DNA of 64,000 nucleotides from Eubacteriales bacterium (GCA_030536555.1 JAUNPU010000011.1:36572-100571); one strand, 5' to 3'. Counted from the stretch's first letter, positions 51,600-60,935 are shown. A program made the numbers and translations. Notes: generated from the letters alone by a model not told the origin.

Positions 51600-53162
51600 A
51601 TGAACCAAAAAGCAGCGAAACAAAAAAACCTGACATGGTTTGCCAGATTTTTGAATGTAGTGGAAACTGCAGGCAACCGTCTCCCCCATCCGATTACCAT
51701 GTTCGCCATTCTGGCGGCATCGATCGTCCTGATATCCGGCATCTGTGCGATGCTGGGTGTATCCGCCACCGGCGAAATGATTGATTCTAAAACAATGGAA
51801 GTATCGGAACAGACCATCCGGGTCGTCAGCCTGATGAACCGGGAAGGATTTGCATACATGCTTACCCATGCGGTCAGCAACTTTACCGGCTTCGCCCCGC
51901 TGGGCGTGGTGCTGGTGACCATGCTGGGTGTAGGCTGTGCAGAAGGCAGCGGATATCTGTCCGCATTGATGAAGAAGGCCGTGTCCGTGACACCGGCTAT
52001 GATTGTAACCCCGATGCTGGTATTTCTTGGAGTCATGTCCAATGTGGCTTCTGACATCGGCTATGTGGTGCTGATTCCCATCGGCGCTGTGGTATTTATG
52101 GCCTACGGACGTCATCCGCTGGCAGGTCTGGCGGCAGCCTTTGCCGGTGTATCCGGCGGATTCTCGGCGAATCTGCTGATCGGTACGCTGGACCCGATGT
52201 TGGCAGGTATCAGCACCGAGGCGGCTCACCTGGTGGACCCGACCTACGTGGTGGAGCCTACAGCCAACTGGTATTTTATGATTGTCTCCACATTTGTCAT
52301 TGTGGCAATCGGAACCTTTGTAACGGACAGGATCGTGGAGCCGAGACTGGCAGCCCACCGCCATACGGGTGAGGATGCGGCGGCTCAGACGGCGCTGTCT
52401 GAGCAGGAGAAGAAGGCACTGCGTGCGGCGAACCTGACTCTGCTGGGCTTTATCGTGGCAGTGGCGGTGGCGGCATTTCCCCAGGATTCCTTCCTGAGAA
52501 ATCCGGAGACCGGCAGCCTCATGTCCGGTTCCCCGTTCATGTCCGGCATGATTGTGCTGATCTCTCTGCTGTTCTTCCTGCCGTCTGCGGTGTATGGAAG
52601 AGTGTCCGGCACCTACAAGAGCGAGAAGGACATCTGCGGTCAGCTGAGTGCCAATATGTCCGCCATGGGAAGCTACATCGCTCTGGCATTTGTGGCGGCG
52701 CAGTTCATCAGCTACTTTAACTACACCAAACTGGGCACGGTGCTGGCACTGAAGGGTGCGGCGCTGCTGGAACGCTCCGGCGTCAGCGGTCCGGTGCTGA
52801 TGGTATGCCTGATCCTGTTCTCCGCGCTGATCAACCTGCTGATGGGCTCTGCATCAGCCAAGTGGACGATTCTGGCGCCGGTGTTCGTGCCCATGTTCAT
52901 GCTGTTAGGCTATTCACCGGAGCTGACTCAGGTGGCGTACCGCATCGGTGATTCCTGTACCAACCTGATCACACCGCTGATGACCTACTTTGCCATGATC
53001 GTGGTATTTGCCAAAAAGTACGATGAGAATTCCGGCATCGGCACCCTGACGGCGACCATGCTGCCGTACAGCATTTTCTTCCTGATCGGCTGGTCCTTAC
53101 TGCTGGTGGTATGGATGGTGGCGGGACTGCCGCTGGGACCTGGCGTGGCACTGGGAATCTGA
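51600..53162 (+). CDS. AbgT family transporter
   Basis: A 520-residue integral membrane protein with about 12 helices. The AbgT family opening (WFARFLNVVETAGNRLPHPITMFAILA) and the conserved late segment (LLMGSASAKWTILAPVFVPMFMLLGYSPELTQVAYRIGDSCTNLITPLM) are clear. The E. coli prototype imports p-aminobenzoyl-glutamate, a folate breakdown product; some homologues export sulfonamides. No abgA/abgB hydrolase is adjacent, so the substrate is uncertain. A GGAGG site lies before the ATG and the promoter has an unusual C-tract spacer. Confidence 0.9.
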   Translation: MNQKAAKQKNLTWFARFLNVVETAGNRLPHPITMFAILAASIVLISGICAMLGVSATGEMIDSKTMEVSEQTIRVVSLMNREGFAYMLTHAVSNFTGFAPLGVVLVTMLGVGCAEGSGYLSALMKKAVSVTPAMIVTPMLVFLGVMSNVASDIGYVVLIPIGAVVFMAYGRHPLAGLAAAFAGVSGGFSANLLIGTLDPMLAGISTEAAHLVDPTYVVEPTANWYFMIVSTFVIVAIGTFVTDRIVEPRLAAHRHTGEDAAAQTALSEQEKKALRAANLTLLGFIVAVAVAAFPQDSFLRNPETGSLMSGSPFMSGMIVLISLLFFLPSAVYGRVSGTYKSEKDICGQLSANMSAMGSYIALAFVAAQFISYFNYTKLGTVLALKGAALLERSGVSGPVLMVCLILFSALINLLMGSASAKWTILAPVFVPMFMLLGYSPELTQVAYRIGDSCTNLITPLMTYFAMIVVFAKKYDENSGIGTLTATMLPYSIFFLIGWSLLLVVWMVAGLPLGPGVALGI

Positions 53163-53230
53163 TGGATTGCCCTGTGTAAATATTCCGTTAAAGTGTGTCC
53201 GAACCTATGGAACAATCGGAGAGATTCTGA

Positions 53231-53419
53231 TATAGTAATAGTACTAAAGGGAGTAGTTGGCATCCGGCAGGATGTTTACGATGCCGTCAGTACGATAGAC
53301 CTGGGAACAGGGATATCCGGTTCGTAACGAAGCAGCGAGACTTTTGTTGTAATGAAACCGATGGAGTCTGCGAAAAGCAGATTCTGTCAGAGGATTGCAG
53401 CAGAGGGCTCGCTTTTTTT
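53231..53419 (+). promoter_or_regulatory. Promoter and yybP-ykoY-type (manganese) riboswitch with terminator
   Basis: An extended -10 (TGA-TATAGT, 53228-53236) starts the leader. The aptamer spans about 53244-53347: it opens AAAGGGAGTAG and closes AGCGAGACTTTT, matching the conserved ends of yybP-ykoY RNAs. Between them are a GGCATC/GATGCC stem, a CCTG-ggaa-CAGG hairpin and a TTCG-taa-CGAA hairpin. AGCGAG of the closing strand (53334-53339) can instead pair with CTCGCT (53408-53413), followed by T7, forming a terminator. Ligand binding would thus turn the gene on. Family knowledge: these RNAs sense Mn2+. Confidence 0.7.
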
Positions 53420-53496
53420 CGTTCGCAAATGTCTGGAATACCACGGATGAGAATCAGGAGTCTTTTCTGCGAAATGAGAAAGAGAGGATGAGGATT

Positions 53497-54435
53497 ATGA
53501 TGATGTTGATGGAGCTTGTGTTGCTGGCAGTGGGATTTGTTATGCTGGTGAAGGGGGCAGACTGGTTCGTGGACGGAACCTCGGGAATCGCGGACCGGAT
53601 GGGAGTGCCGCAGCTGGTGATCGGACTGACGATTGTGGCTATGGGTACCAGCGCGCCGGAGGCGGCAGTGAGCATTACGGCGGCGCTGAAGGGCAGTGCG
53701 GAGATCACAATCGGAAATATCGTGGGCAGCAATATTTTAAATATCCTGATTATTCTGGGAATTACCTCCGTGATCGTGCCGGTGGCGGTGGCAAAGTCCA
53801 CGATCCGCTATGAGATTCCGTACATGATGCTGATCACCGGGGTACTCTGGTACATGGGCTATACGGGAAATGTGGTGACCTTCGGCGAGGGAATTCTGCT
53901 GTGGGTGCTGTTCATCCTGTATCTGGCATATCTGTATGTGATGGCAATGCGCGACAAGAATACGGATGTGCAGGAGGAAGAGGGGGCAAAGCCCTTCTGG
54001 AAGCTGGGGCTTCTGGCTGCGGTCGGACTGGTGCTGATCGTGTGGGGCAGTGACGTGACGGTTGATGCGGCTACCGCTATTGCCAAGCAGCTGGGGCTGA
54101 GCGAGCGCTTTATCGGACTGACCATCGTGGCGCTGGGCACCTCTCTGCCGGAGCTGTTCACCTCCGTGTCCGCGGCGATCAAGGGCAAGGCAGACATTGC
54201 CATCGGAAATATCGTGGGCAGCAACATTTTCAATATTCTGTTTGTGGTGGGTACCACGGGACTGATTACTCCGGTGGTCTTCCAGCCCAACTTCCTGATT
54301 GACACGGCAGTGGCGGTGGGCGCCGGACTTATGCTGCTGGTGTGCGTCATGAGAAAGCGGCTTTTGGAGCGCTGGAGCGGCGTGCTGATGCTGGTGTGCT
54401 ACGGCGGATATTTCGTGTATCTGCTGCAGGGGTGA
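53497..54435 (+). CDS. Na+/Ca2+-type cation antiporter (CaCA family, YrbG-like)
   Basis: A 312-residue membrane protein made of two homologous halves of five helices each. Each half has the ion-binding alpha repeat: GLTIVAMGTSAPEAAVSITAALKG with GNIVGSNILNIL in the first, GLTIVALGTSLPELFTSVSAAIKG with GNIVGSNIFNIL in the second. CaCA antiporters exchange Ca2+ (or Mn2+) for Na+ or H+. Control by an upstream yybP-ykoY riboswitch points to manganese or mixed Mn/Ca export. The start is one of several clustered ATGs; 53497 suits the upstream AGAGAGG. Confidence 0.9.
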   Translation: MMMLMELVLLAVGFVMLVKGADWFVDGTSGIADRMGVPQLVIGLTIVAMGTSAPEAAVSITAALKGSAEITIGNIVGSNILNILIILGITSVIVPVAVAKSTIRYEIPYMMLITGVLWYMGYTGNVVTFGEGILLWVLFILYLAYLYVMAMRDKNTDVQEEEGAKPFWKLGLLAAVGLVLIVWGSDVTVDAATAIAKQLGLSERFIGLTIVALGTSLPELFTSVSAAIKGKADIAIGNIVGSNIFNILFVVGTTGLITPVVFQPNFLIDTAVAVGAGLMLLVCVMRKRLLERWSGVLMLVCYGGYFVYLLQG

Positions 54436-54473
54436 TGAAGTAAAAAGATAAGATAGAGCAAATAATCGGCATA

Positions 54474-54526
54474 ATATTGCAAGTAATTACGGAATGAACT
54501 TAGTATACTGTAATTACTTGCAATAT
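54474..54526. promoter_or_regulatory. 17-bp inverted repeat upstream of the GH13 gene
   Basis: ATATTGCAAGTAATTAC (54474-54490) and its exact complement (54510-54526) flank 19 bp containing TATACT. Each arm combines two self-complementary blocks, TTGCAA and GTAATTAC. It could be an operator pair or a terminator-like stem; no T tract follows. Confidence 0.65.
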
Positions 54527-54630
54527 TTGCGTTATGGAGCGGACTGCCGGGACAAAGGCGGGCCGTATGAGAATACACTGCGCACAAGCGGCCTGCAAAG
54601 CCTTGGCGCAGGAGAAAAGGAGACGGACAT

Positions 54631-56376
54631 ATGGAACGAAAATGGTGGCATGGCAAGGTGGCATATCAGATTTACCCGAAGAGCTTCAAGGATTCCAACG
54701 GAGACGGAATCGGAGATATTCCGGGTATCATCGAGAAGCTGGATTATCTGCAGGAGCTGGGAATCGGAGTGCTCTGGATCTCTCCCGTATATCTTTCTCC
54801 CTGTGCGGATCAGGGGTATGATATTGCGGATTATTATCAGATCGACCCGATGTTTGGTACCATGGCGGACATGGACCGGCTGCTGGAGGAGGCAAAGAAG
54901 CGGGATATCGCGGTGCTGATGGATCTGGTGGTCAACCACTGCTCCGACGAGCATGTGTGGTTTCAGAAGGCACTGGCGGACCCGGACGGAGAGTACGGAC
55001 AGTATTTTTATATAGAAGAAGGAAAAAATGGCAATCCGCCCACCAACTGGCGGTCCTACTTCGGCGGCTCTGTGTGGGAGCCGATTCCGGGAACGGACAA
55101 ATACTATCTGCATCTGTTCCACAAGAAGCAGCCGGACCTGAACTGGCGGAATCCGAAGCTGCGGGAAGAGATCTACAAGATGGTCAACTGGTGGCTGGAT
55201 AAGGGACTGGCGGGCTTTCGTCTGGATGCGATTATTAACATCCGAAAGCCTCTGGTATTTGAGGACTATCCGGCAGACCGGGAGGACGGTCTGTGCGATA
55301 TGGGACAGGTGCTGGAGCATGCCAGCGGAATCGGGGAATACTTGGGCGAGCTGCGGGATCAGACCTTCCGTCCCCATGATGCCCTGACCATCGGCGAGGT
55401 GTTCAATGTCACGGACGAGGAGCTGAAGGAATTTATCGGTGAGAACGGGTACTTTTCCTCCATGTTTGACTTCCGGCAGACTCTGGAGGGAAAGTCTCTT
55501 CTGGGCTGGTATGACTGCAGGATTCCGACTCCGGAGGACTACAAGTGGTGCTGCTTTAAGAGCCAGAAGAACAGCGAAGGTGTCGGCTATCTCGCCAACA
55601 TCATCGAGAACCATGACGAGCCGAGAGGTGTCAGTCATTATCTGCTAAAAGAGGCACAGCATGAGGATGGCAAAAAGCTGCTGGCTGCCATGTACTTTAT
55701 GCTGAAGGGACTGCCGTTTATCTATCAGGGGCAGGAGCTGGGCATGGAGAACGGTGCCTTCCAGTCTGTTGATGAGCTGGAAGATGTGAGCAGTCTGGAC
55801 GAATACCGACGCTGCCTGGAGGTGGGCTGTGACGAGGCGCAGGCGCTGAAGGTTGTCTGCCATTACAGCCGCGATAATGCCCGCACACCGTATCAGTGGA
55901 GTGATGAGGAGCAGGCAGGCTTTACCACGGGGACTCCGTGGCTGAAGCTGAATCCGAACTATCGCCGGATCAATGCAAAGGAGCAGATGGCACGCAGGGA
56001 CAGCGTGTATGCATGGTACCGGGCGCTGATCAGGCTGCGGAACAATCCGGAGTATGCAGAAACCATTGTCTACGGAGAGACCGTACCGGTGCTTACAGCA
56101 GAGAAAGATATCATGGCATATCTGCGCAGCGGGGAGAACCAGCGGCTGCTGGTGATCGGGAATTTTGATGGTGAGAGCCGGAAGGTGAATCTGAGCGGAA
56201 TCCGGAATGAAGATGAGAGGACGACAGTGCCGGGAGCCGTGAAGCTTCTGCTGAACAGCCAGAAAGCGGTGACGGAGGAGTATGATCAGAAGGCACAGGG
56301 CAGAGAAAAAGAATGCCCGGTGGATCAGGGCATTCTCACACTTGCGCCATATCAGGCGCTGATTCTGGAGGTGTAG
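54631..56376 (+). CDS. malL: GH13 alpha-glucosidase (oligo-1,6-glucosidase/MalL type)
   Basis: A 581-residue cytoplasmic enzyme. GH13 regions: DLVVNHCSDEH, GFRLDAIINIRKP (nucleophile Asp), TIGEVFN (acid/base Glu), IENHDEPR. DSNGDGIGDIPGI near the start is the metal-site loop of the GH13_31 group. It would hydrolyse alpha-1,6 or alpha-1,4 bonds at the non-reducing end of imported oligosaccharides. Sequence alone does not separate oligo-1,6-glucosidase from dextran glucosidase or sucrose-active relatives. AAGGAG lies 8 nt before the ATG. Its last 41 nt overlap the convergent AraC regulator gene. Confidence 0.88.
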   Translation: MERKWWHGKVAYQIYPKSFKDSNGDGIGDIPGIIEKLDYLQELGIGVLWISPVYLSPCADQGYDIADYYQIDPMFGTMADMDRLLEEAKKRDIAVLMDLVVNHCSDEHVWFQKALADPDGEYGQYFYIEEGKNGNPPTNWRSYFGGSVWEPIPGTDKYYLHLFHKKQPDLNWRNPKLREEIYKMVNWWLDKGLAGFRLDAIINIRKPLVFEDYPADREDGLCDMGQVLEHASGIGEYLGELRDQTFRPHDALTIGEVFNVTDEELKEFIGENGYFSSMFDFRQTLEGKSLLGWYDCRIPTPEDYKWCCFKSQKNSEGVGYLANIIENHDEPRGVSHYLLKEAQHEDGKKLLAAMYFMLKGLPFIYQGQELGMENGAFQSVDELEDVSSLDEYRRCLEVGCDEAQALKVVCHYSRDNARTPYQWSDEEQAGFTTGTPWLKLNPNYRRINAKEQMARRDSVYAWYRALIRLRNNPEYAETIVYGETVPVLTAEKDIMAYLRSGENQRLLVIGNFDGESRKVNLSGIRNEDERTTVPGAVKLLLNSQKAVTEEYDQKAQGREKECPVDQGILTLAPYQALILEV

Positions 56377-57322
56377 GGGCAGCCGAAGCGGTGGGGGAAG
56401 CTGAGACTTCCGAAACGGAAACGGCCGTTGTGTCAGGAACTGAGAGGAGCGATGCTTTCCGGTATGCGGAGGGCGTCACTCCTCTTTTTTCTTTGAACAG
56501 TCTGGTAAAGTAGCTTAAGTTCCCGAAGCCGCACCGGAGACTGATCTCCATGACCGGCAGGGAGGTCTCTGACAGCAGGCGGCAGGCTTCTTCCAGACGG
56601 ATGGTGTTGACATACCGGGTGAAGCTGCAGCCGAAGTTCTTCCGGAAGTACCGGCAGAGATAGGTGGGCGCCATGTAAAAATGGGCAGCCACGTCCTCTA
56701 AGGCAAGGGGCTCTGCATGGTGGTCGGCCAGATAGGAGATCATGGCGCGCATGGTCTCCAGCCGCTTTTCCCCGGGCAGGGACAGCCGGGAGGTGGGAAT
56801 CAGGGCATTGTGTTCGATCAGGATGCTTAAGATCTGGAACAGGGCAGTCTTGGTGGCGAACTGGTATCCCTCGGGAAAGGTCTGGTGCAGCTTTGTCAGA
56901 AGGTCAAGCTGCTCCCGGACCCGGTCATAGCCGGGATTACCGGGACGGAGAAAGGTGGGAAATACCAGCTTTTTCTGAATCAGCGGCAGCAGGTACTTCT
57001 GCTGGCAGTAGTCCATCAGGTCAAAGGAGAGAAATTCCAGCGGAAATACCACCGCGTCATAGAGCACTCCCGCTTCCAGAGAGTGGAGCTGGTGAATCAC
57101 CTCCCGGTTGATGAAGATGATGGTCCCCGCTTCCGGCAGAAAGGTCTCCCCATTTAAGGAAATCTGTATCTTTCCCCTGCGCAGATACAGGATCTCCACG
57201 TCGGGATGCCAGTGGCAGGAGACGTAGAAGCTGCCCACATCATCTTCCGTGTGATATCGCTCAAAGGGAAATAAAAAGGAACCGCGGGTCTTGGATTCCT
57301 GAAGGCTCTGGTCCATGGACAT
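56336..57322 (-). CDS. AraC-family transcriptional regulator
   Basis: A 328-residue regulator. Residues about 20-110 form a cupin sensor (FYVSCHWHPDVEILYLRRGKIQISLNGETFLPEAGTIIFINREVIHQ), and about 190-290 form the double helix-turn-helix (LALEDVAAHFYMAPTYLCRYFRKNFGCSFTRYVNTIRLEEACRLL ... FGNLSYFTRLFKEKRGVTPSAYRK). A 38-residue Ser/Ala/Pro-rich tail follows the DNA-binding domain, unusual for the family, and this tail region overlaps the end of the glucosidase gene. AAGGAGG (minus strand) precedes the start at 57322. It is divergent from the ABC transporter operon, so it may control it in response to an imported sugar. Confidence 0.9.
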   Translation of the reverse strand: MSMDQSLQESKTRGSFLFPFERYHTEDDVGSFYVSCHWHPDVEILYLRRGKIQISLNGETFLPEAGTIIFINREVIHQLHSLEAGVLYDAVVFPLEFLSFDLMDYCQQKYLLPLIQKKLVFPTFLRPGNPGYDRVREQLDLLTKLHQTFPEGYQFATKTALFQILSILIEHNALIPTSRLSLPGEKRLETMRAMISYLADHHAEPLALEDVAAHFYMAPTYLCRYFRKNFGCSFTRYVNTIRLEEACRLLSETSLPVMEISLRCGFGNLSYFTRLFKEKRGVTPSAYRKASLLSVPDTTAVSVSEVSASPTASAAPTPPESAPDMAQV

Positions 57323-57497
57323 GGCAGGTCCTCCTTTCGATGTCATGGTTTGAAAACTGGCGGCAGCAAATGGAGGTGCTGTCGCTGAAATCTATTATAG
57401 CAGTGTGCAGAGGAAAAGAAAACAGGGGAATTTTTGTGCAAAACTGACAAATGGAATTGTGAATATCCACGAATGTGTAAAAATGATGGAGAAGGAA

Positions 57498-57556
57498 TTG
57501 ACAGTTCATGGATAAAGTGCTATATTCATGTCATAAGGTTCCGGAAACGTTACCGG
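57498..57556 (+). promoter_or_regulatory. Promoter and LacI-type operator of the oligosaccharide ABC operon
   Basis: TTGACA (57498-57503), a 17-bp spacer, TATATT (57521-57526). The 16-bp near-palindrome CCGGAAACGTTACCGG (57541-57556), centred on CG like LacI/MalR operators, lies about 8 bp after the start point, where a bound repressor would block transcription. The regulator encoded at 62659 is the likely binder. Confidence 0.75.
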
Positions 57557-57666
57557 TATCAGTACCGAGAACAGTTCCGGAAACAGAGCAGAAGAGATTT
57601 GACAGAAAGTAACAGGGGACCTTAAGAAAGCAACGCCCACAGGGCGAAAGAAAAGGAGAGGACATT

Positions 57667-59070
57667 ATGAAACTGAAAAAATGGATGGCAGTATCACTGG
57701 CAGCAGCTATGACCGCAGGAACTCTGGCAGGATGCGGCGGCGGACAGACCGCTGAGACTGAGGCAGCTAAGACCGAGGCAGCGAGGGCTGAGGAGACCAA
57801 GGCCGAGGAGACCGAGGCAGCAAAGGCTGAGGCAGCAGGCGACGGTTCTGTATATTATCTGAACTTCAAACCGGAGCAGGCTGACCAGTGGAAGGCAGTT
57901 GCAGAGACCTATACCGAGGAGACCGGCGTTCCGGTAACGGTCGTTACCGCAGCAAGCGGCACCTACGAGCAGACCCTGAAATCCGAGATGGCGAAGTCCG
58001 AAGCACCGACCCTGTTCCAGGTAAACGGTCCGGTAGGTCTGGCATCCTGGAAGGATTACTGCTATGACTTAAAGGACACCGCAGTATACAAGGATCTGTC
58101 CAGTGATGATTTCGCACTGATCGGTGATGACGGCGCAGTAAAGGGTATCGCTTATGTAATCGAGACCTACGGCATCATCTACAACAAGGCAATCCTCAAC
58201 GACTACATGGCTATGGACGGAGCAGTTGTAAAGTCTGTAGATGAGATCAACAGCTTCGATAAGCTGAAAGCAGTAGCAGATGACATGCAGGCGAAGAAAG
58301 ATGAGCTGGGCATCGTCGGCGCATTTGCTTCCACCGGTTTTGACGCTTCCTCCGACTGGAGATTCAAGACCCATCTGGCGAACCTGCCGCTGTACTACGA
58401 GTACAAGGCAGACGGTATCTCTTCTACCGAGGCTGTAAAGGGAACCTACTTGGATAACTTCAAGAACATTTTTGACTTATACATCACCGATTCTGTATGT
58501 GAGCCGGCTCTGTTATCTGGTAAGACCGGAAGCGATGCAGCTGCTGAGTTTGCACTGGGCGAGGCTGTATTCTATCAGAACGGTACCTGGGCTTACGGCG
58601 ACATCAAGGATAATGATGTAGCTGACGAGGACCTGGGCATGCTGCCGATCTACATCGGAGCAGAGGGCGAAGAGAATCAGGGTCTGTGCACCGGTTCCGA
58701 GAACTTCTGGTGTGTCAACAGCAAAGCTCCGGAAGAGGATATTCAGGCAACCCTGGACTTCTTACAGTGGGTAGTTGAGAGCGACGAAGGCAAGACAGCA
58801 CTGGCACAGGAGATGGGCTTTGTAACTCCGTTCACCACCTTCACCGAAGAGTATCTGCCGGCTAACCCGCTGGTAGCAGCTGCTGATGAGTATGTGAAGA
58901 GCGGTAAGACCTCTGTAAGCTGGAACTTCACCACCATGCCGTCTGAGGAGTGGAAGAATCAGCTGGGCAGCGCAATGCTTGAGTACGCACAGGGCACCGG
59001 CGACTGGGATGCAGTGAAAAAAGCATTCGTAGACAACTGGGCAGCAGAGTATCAGGCAGCTAAGAACTAA
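57667..59070 (+). CDS. ABC transporter substrate-binding lipoprotein (maltodextrin/oligosaccharide type)
   Basis: A 467-residue extracellular receptor. The lipoprotein signal ends in the lipobox LAGC (Cys22). An Ala/Glu/Thr-rich tether of about 30 residues (ETEAAKTEAARAEETKAEE) follows, then the family 1 solute-binding fold. AGGAG lies before the ATG. It leads an operon with two permeases, next to malQ and a GH13 enzyme. This context points to maltose, maltodextrin or a related glucan, but the exact sugar is inference. A hairpin after the gene probably reduces permease expression relative to the receptor. Confidence 0.88.
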   Translation: MKLKKWMAVSLAAAMTAGTLAGCGGGQTAETEAAKTEAARAEETKAEETEAAKAEAAGDGSVYYLNFKPEQADQWKAVAETYTEETGVPVTVVTAASGTYEQTLKSEMAKSEAPTLFQVNGPVGLASWKDYCYDLKDTAVYKDLSSDDFALIGDDGAVKGIAYVIETYGIIYNKAILNDYMAMDGAVVKSVDEINSFDKLKAVADDMQAKKDELGIVGAFASTGFDASSDWRFKTHLANLPLYYEYKADGISSTEAVKGTYLDNFKNIFDLYITDSVCEPALLSGKTGSDAAAEFALGEAVFYQNGTWAYGDIKDNDVADEDLGMLPIYIGAEGEENQGLCTGSENFWCVNSKAPEEDIQATLDFLQWVVESDEGKTALAQEMGFVTPFTTFTEEYLPANPLVAAADEYVKSGKTSVSWNFTTMPSEEWKNQLGSAMLEYAQGTGDWDAVKKAFVDNWAAEYQAAKN

Positions 59071-59092
59071 TTGAACCGCATTTGACTTATAT

Positions 59093-59146
59093 GACCGCCG
59101 CAGAAATACTTTAACCTGAGAACCGTATTTTTGCGGCGGTTCTTTT
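59093..59146 (+). terminator. Attenuating hairpin between receptor and permease genes
   Basis: GACCGCCGCAGAAATAC (59093-59109) pairs with GTATTTTTGCGGCGGTTC (59125-59142) with one bulge or wobble, followed by TTTT. Partial termination would give more receptor than permease mRNA. Confidence 0.75.
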
Positions 59147-59183
59147 GCAACAGGAGTCCTTGATAACAGGGGAGTGAAAAGAA

Positions 59184-60026
59184 ATGGATAAAGCTATCAA
59201 ACGTTATTTTCCGGTGTTTGTGCTGCCGACGCTGCTGGCATTCACCATGGGATTTATCGCACCGTTTATTGTAGGTGTGTATCTGTCCTTCTGTAAATTT
59301 ACCACCATCAATGATGCGAAATTTGTGGGTCTGGTGAATTACACCAAGATTTTTACCGATGCAACCTTTGTTCACGCATTGTGGTACACAGCGCTGTTTA
59401 CCATTGTCAGCGTGATTCTGATTAATTTCTTCGCATTTGTGGCAGCCCTGATGCTGACCAGAAAGGTGAAGGGAACCAACCTGTTCCGTACCGTATTCTT
59501 CATGCCGAACCTGATCGGCGGTATCATTTTAGGTTATGTATGGAACCTGCTGTTAAATGGTATCCTGCTTCAGTTTGGCAAGACGCTGACCTACTCATCC
59601 ACCTATGGCTTCTGGGGTCTGGTGATTCTGATGTGCTGGCAGCAGATCGGTTATATGATGATCATTTACATTGCCGGCATCCAGAGCATCCCGGGAGACC
59701 TGATGGAGGCAGCCAAGATTGACGGCGCAAACAACTGGGATATTTTAAAGAATGTGACCCTTCCAATGGTAATGCCGTCCATTACGGTCTGCACCTTCCT
59801 GACATTGACCAACGGCTTTAAGCTGTACGACCAGAACCTGGCATTGACCAATGGTGAGCCGTCCAATATGTCCGAGATGCTGGCGCTGAATATTACCAAT
59901 ACCTTCTACGGAAGAACCGGATGGGAGGGCGTCGGCCAGGCTAAGGCAGTCGTATTCTTTATTCTCGTGGCAATCATTGCATTGACGCAGAATATCATTA
60001 CCAGAAGAAAGGAGATTCAGCAGTAA
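59184..60026 (+). CDS. ABC sugar permease, MalF-type
   Basis: A 280-residue membrane protein with six helices. The EAA loop that contacts the ATPase reads DLMEAAKIDGANNWDILKNVTLPMVMPS. The first helix KRYFPVFVLPTLLAFTMGF is typical of family 1 carbohydrate permeases. GGGAG precedes the ATG. Its stop codon overlaps the next ATG by one nucleotide, so the two permeases are translationally coupled and form the heterodimer. Confidence 0.92.
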   Translation: MDKAIKRYFPVFVLPTLLAFTMGFIAPFIVGVYLSFCKFTTINDAKFVGLVNYTKIFTDATFVHALWYTALFTIVSVILINFFAFVAALMLTRKVKGTNLFRTVFFMPNLIGGIILGYVWNLLLNGILLQFGKTLTYSSTYGFWGLVILMCWQQIGYMMIIYIAGIQSIPGDLMEAAKIDGANNWDILKNVTLPMVMPSITVCTFLTLTNGFKLYDQNLALTNGEPSNMSEMLALNITNTFYGRTGWEGVGQAKAVVFFILVAIIALTQNIITRRKEIQQ

Positions 60027-60865
60027 TGGGAAGCAAAAAACAGAAAATCAATACATTGATTACGGTTATTTTCTCTGTGTTATCCATCGCATATCTGTTT
60101 CCGATTGCGCTGGTAGTGCTCAACTCCTTTAAGAAAAAGGCGTACATCAGCAAACGTCCCTTTGCCATTCCGAAAGGCAAGATGTTTGTTGGATTTGACA
60201 ACTATATCAACGGTATCGAAAAGACCGGTCTTTTCTCCGCCTTTGGATGGACCGTGTTCATCACCGTATTCTCCGTGCTGGCGATCATCCTGTGCACCTC
60301 CATGTGCGCATGGTATATCTGCCGCGTGAAGAATGCATGGACCACAACACTGTATTATATGTGCCTGTTTTCCATGATCGTACCGTTCCAGATGGTTATG
60401 TTCCCCCTGTCCAAGATTGCGAACATTCTGGGACTGACCACTCCCTGGGGACTGATCGTGGTGTATCTGGGATTCGGCGCCGGACTTTCCGTGTTCATGT
60501 TCACCGGATTTGTCAAGTCGATTCCGCTGGAAATCGAGGAGGCTTCCATGATTGACGGCTGTACTCCGATTCACACGTTTTTTGATGTGGTGCTTCCGAT
60601 CATGCAGCCGACCTGCGTGACTGTTGCGATCCTGCAGACCATGTGGATCTGGAATGACTACCTGCTTCCGTATCTGATTCTGGACATGAAGAAATATAAG
60701 ACCATCTCCATTGCGGTTCAGTATCTGCGTGGCGGCTACGGCTCCATCGATATGGGCGCCATGATGGGTGTGCTGGTGCTTGCCATCATCCCGATTGTTA
60801 TTTTCTATCTGTTCTGCCAGAAATACATCATCGAGGGTGTTGTGGCGGGGGCTGTTAAGGGCTGA
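60026..60865 (+). CDS. ABC sugar permease, MalG-type
   Basis: A 279-residue six-helix partner of the preceding permease. The EAA loop reads LEIEEASMIDGCTPIHTFFDVVLPIMQPT. AAGGAG lies inside the upstream gene. No ATPase gene follows; in Gram-positive bacteria such transporters share a general ATPase (MsmX/MsmK type) encoded elsewhere. Confidence 0.92.
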   Translation: MGSKKQKINTLITVIFSVLSIAYLFPIALVVLNSFKKKAYISKRPFAIPKGKMFVGFDNYINGIEKTGLFSAFGWTVFITVFSVLAIILCTSMCAWYICRVKNAWTTTLYYMCLFSMIVPFQMVMFPLSKIANILGLTTPWGLIVVYLGFGAGLSVFMFTGFVKSIPLEIEEASMIDGCTPIHTFFDVVLPIMQPTCVTVAILQTMWIWNDYLLPYLILDMKKYKTISIAVQYLRGGYGSIDMGAMMGVLVLAIIPIVIFYLFCQKYIIEGVVAGAVKG

Positions 60866-60935
60866 CGATTAAACCCTGTGGTCTGAAAAAATGCCGCATG
60901 CCGGTACGGCTGCGCGGATAAGGAGGTACGCACCC

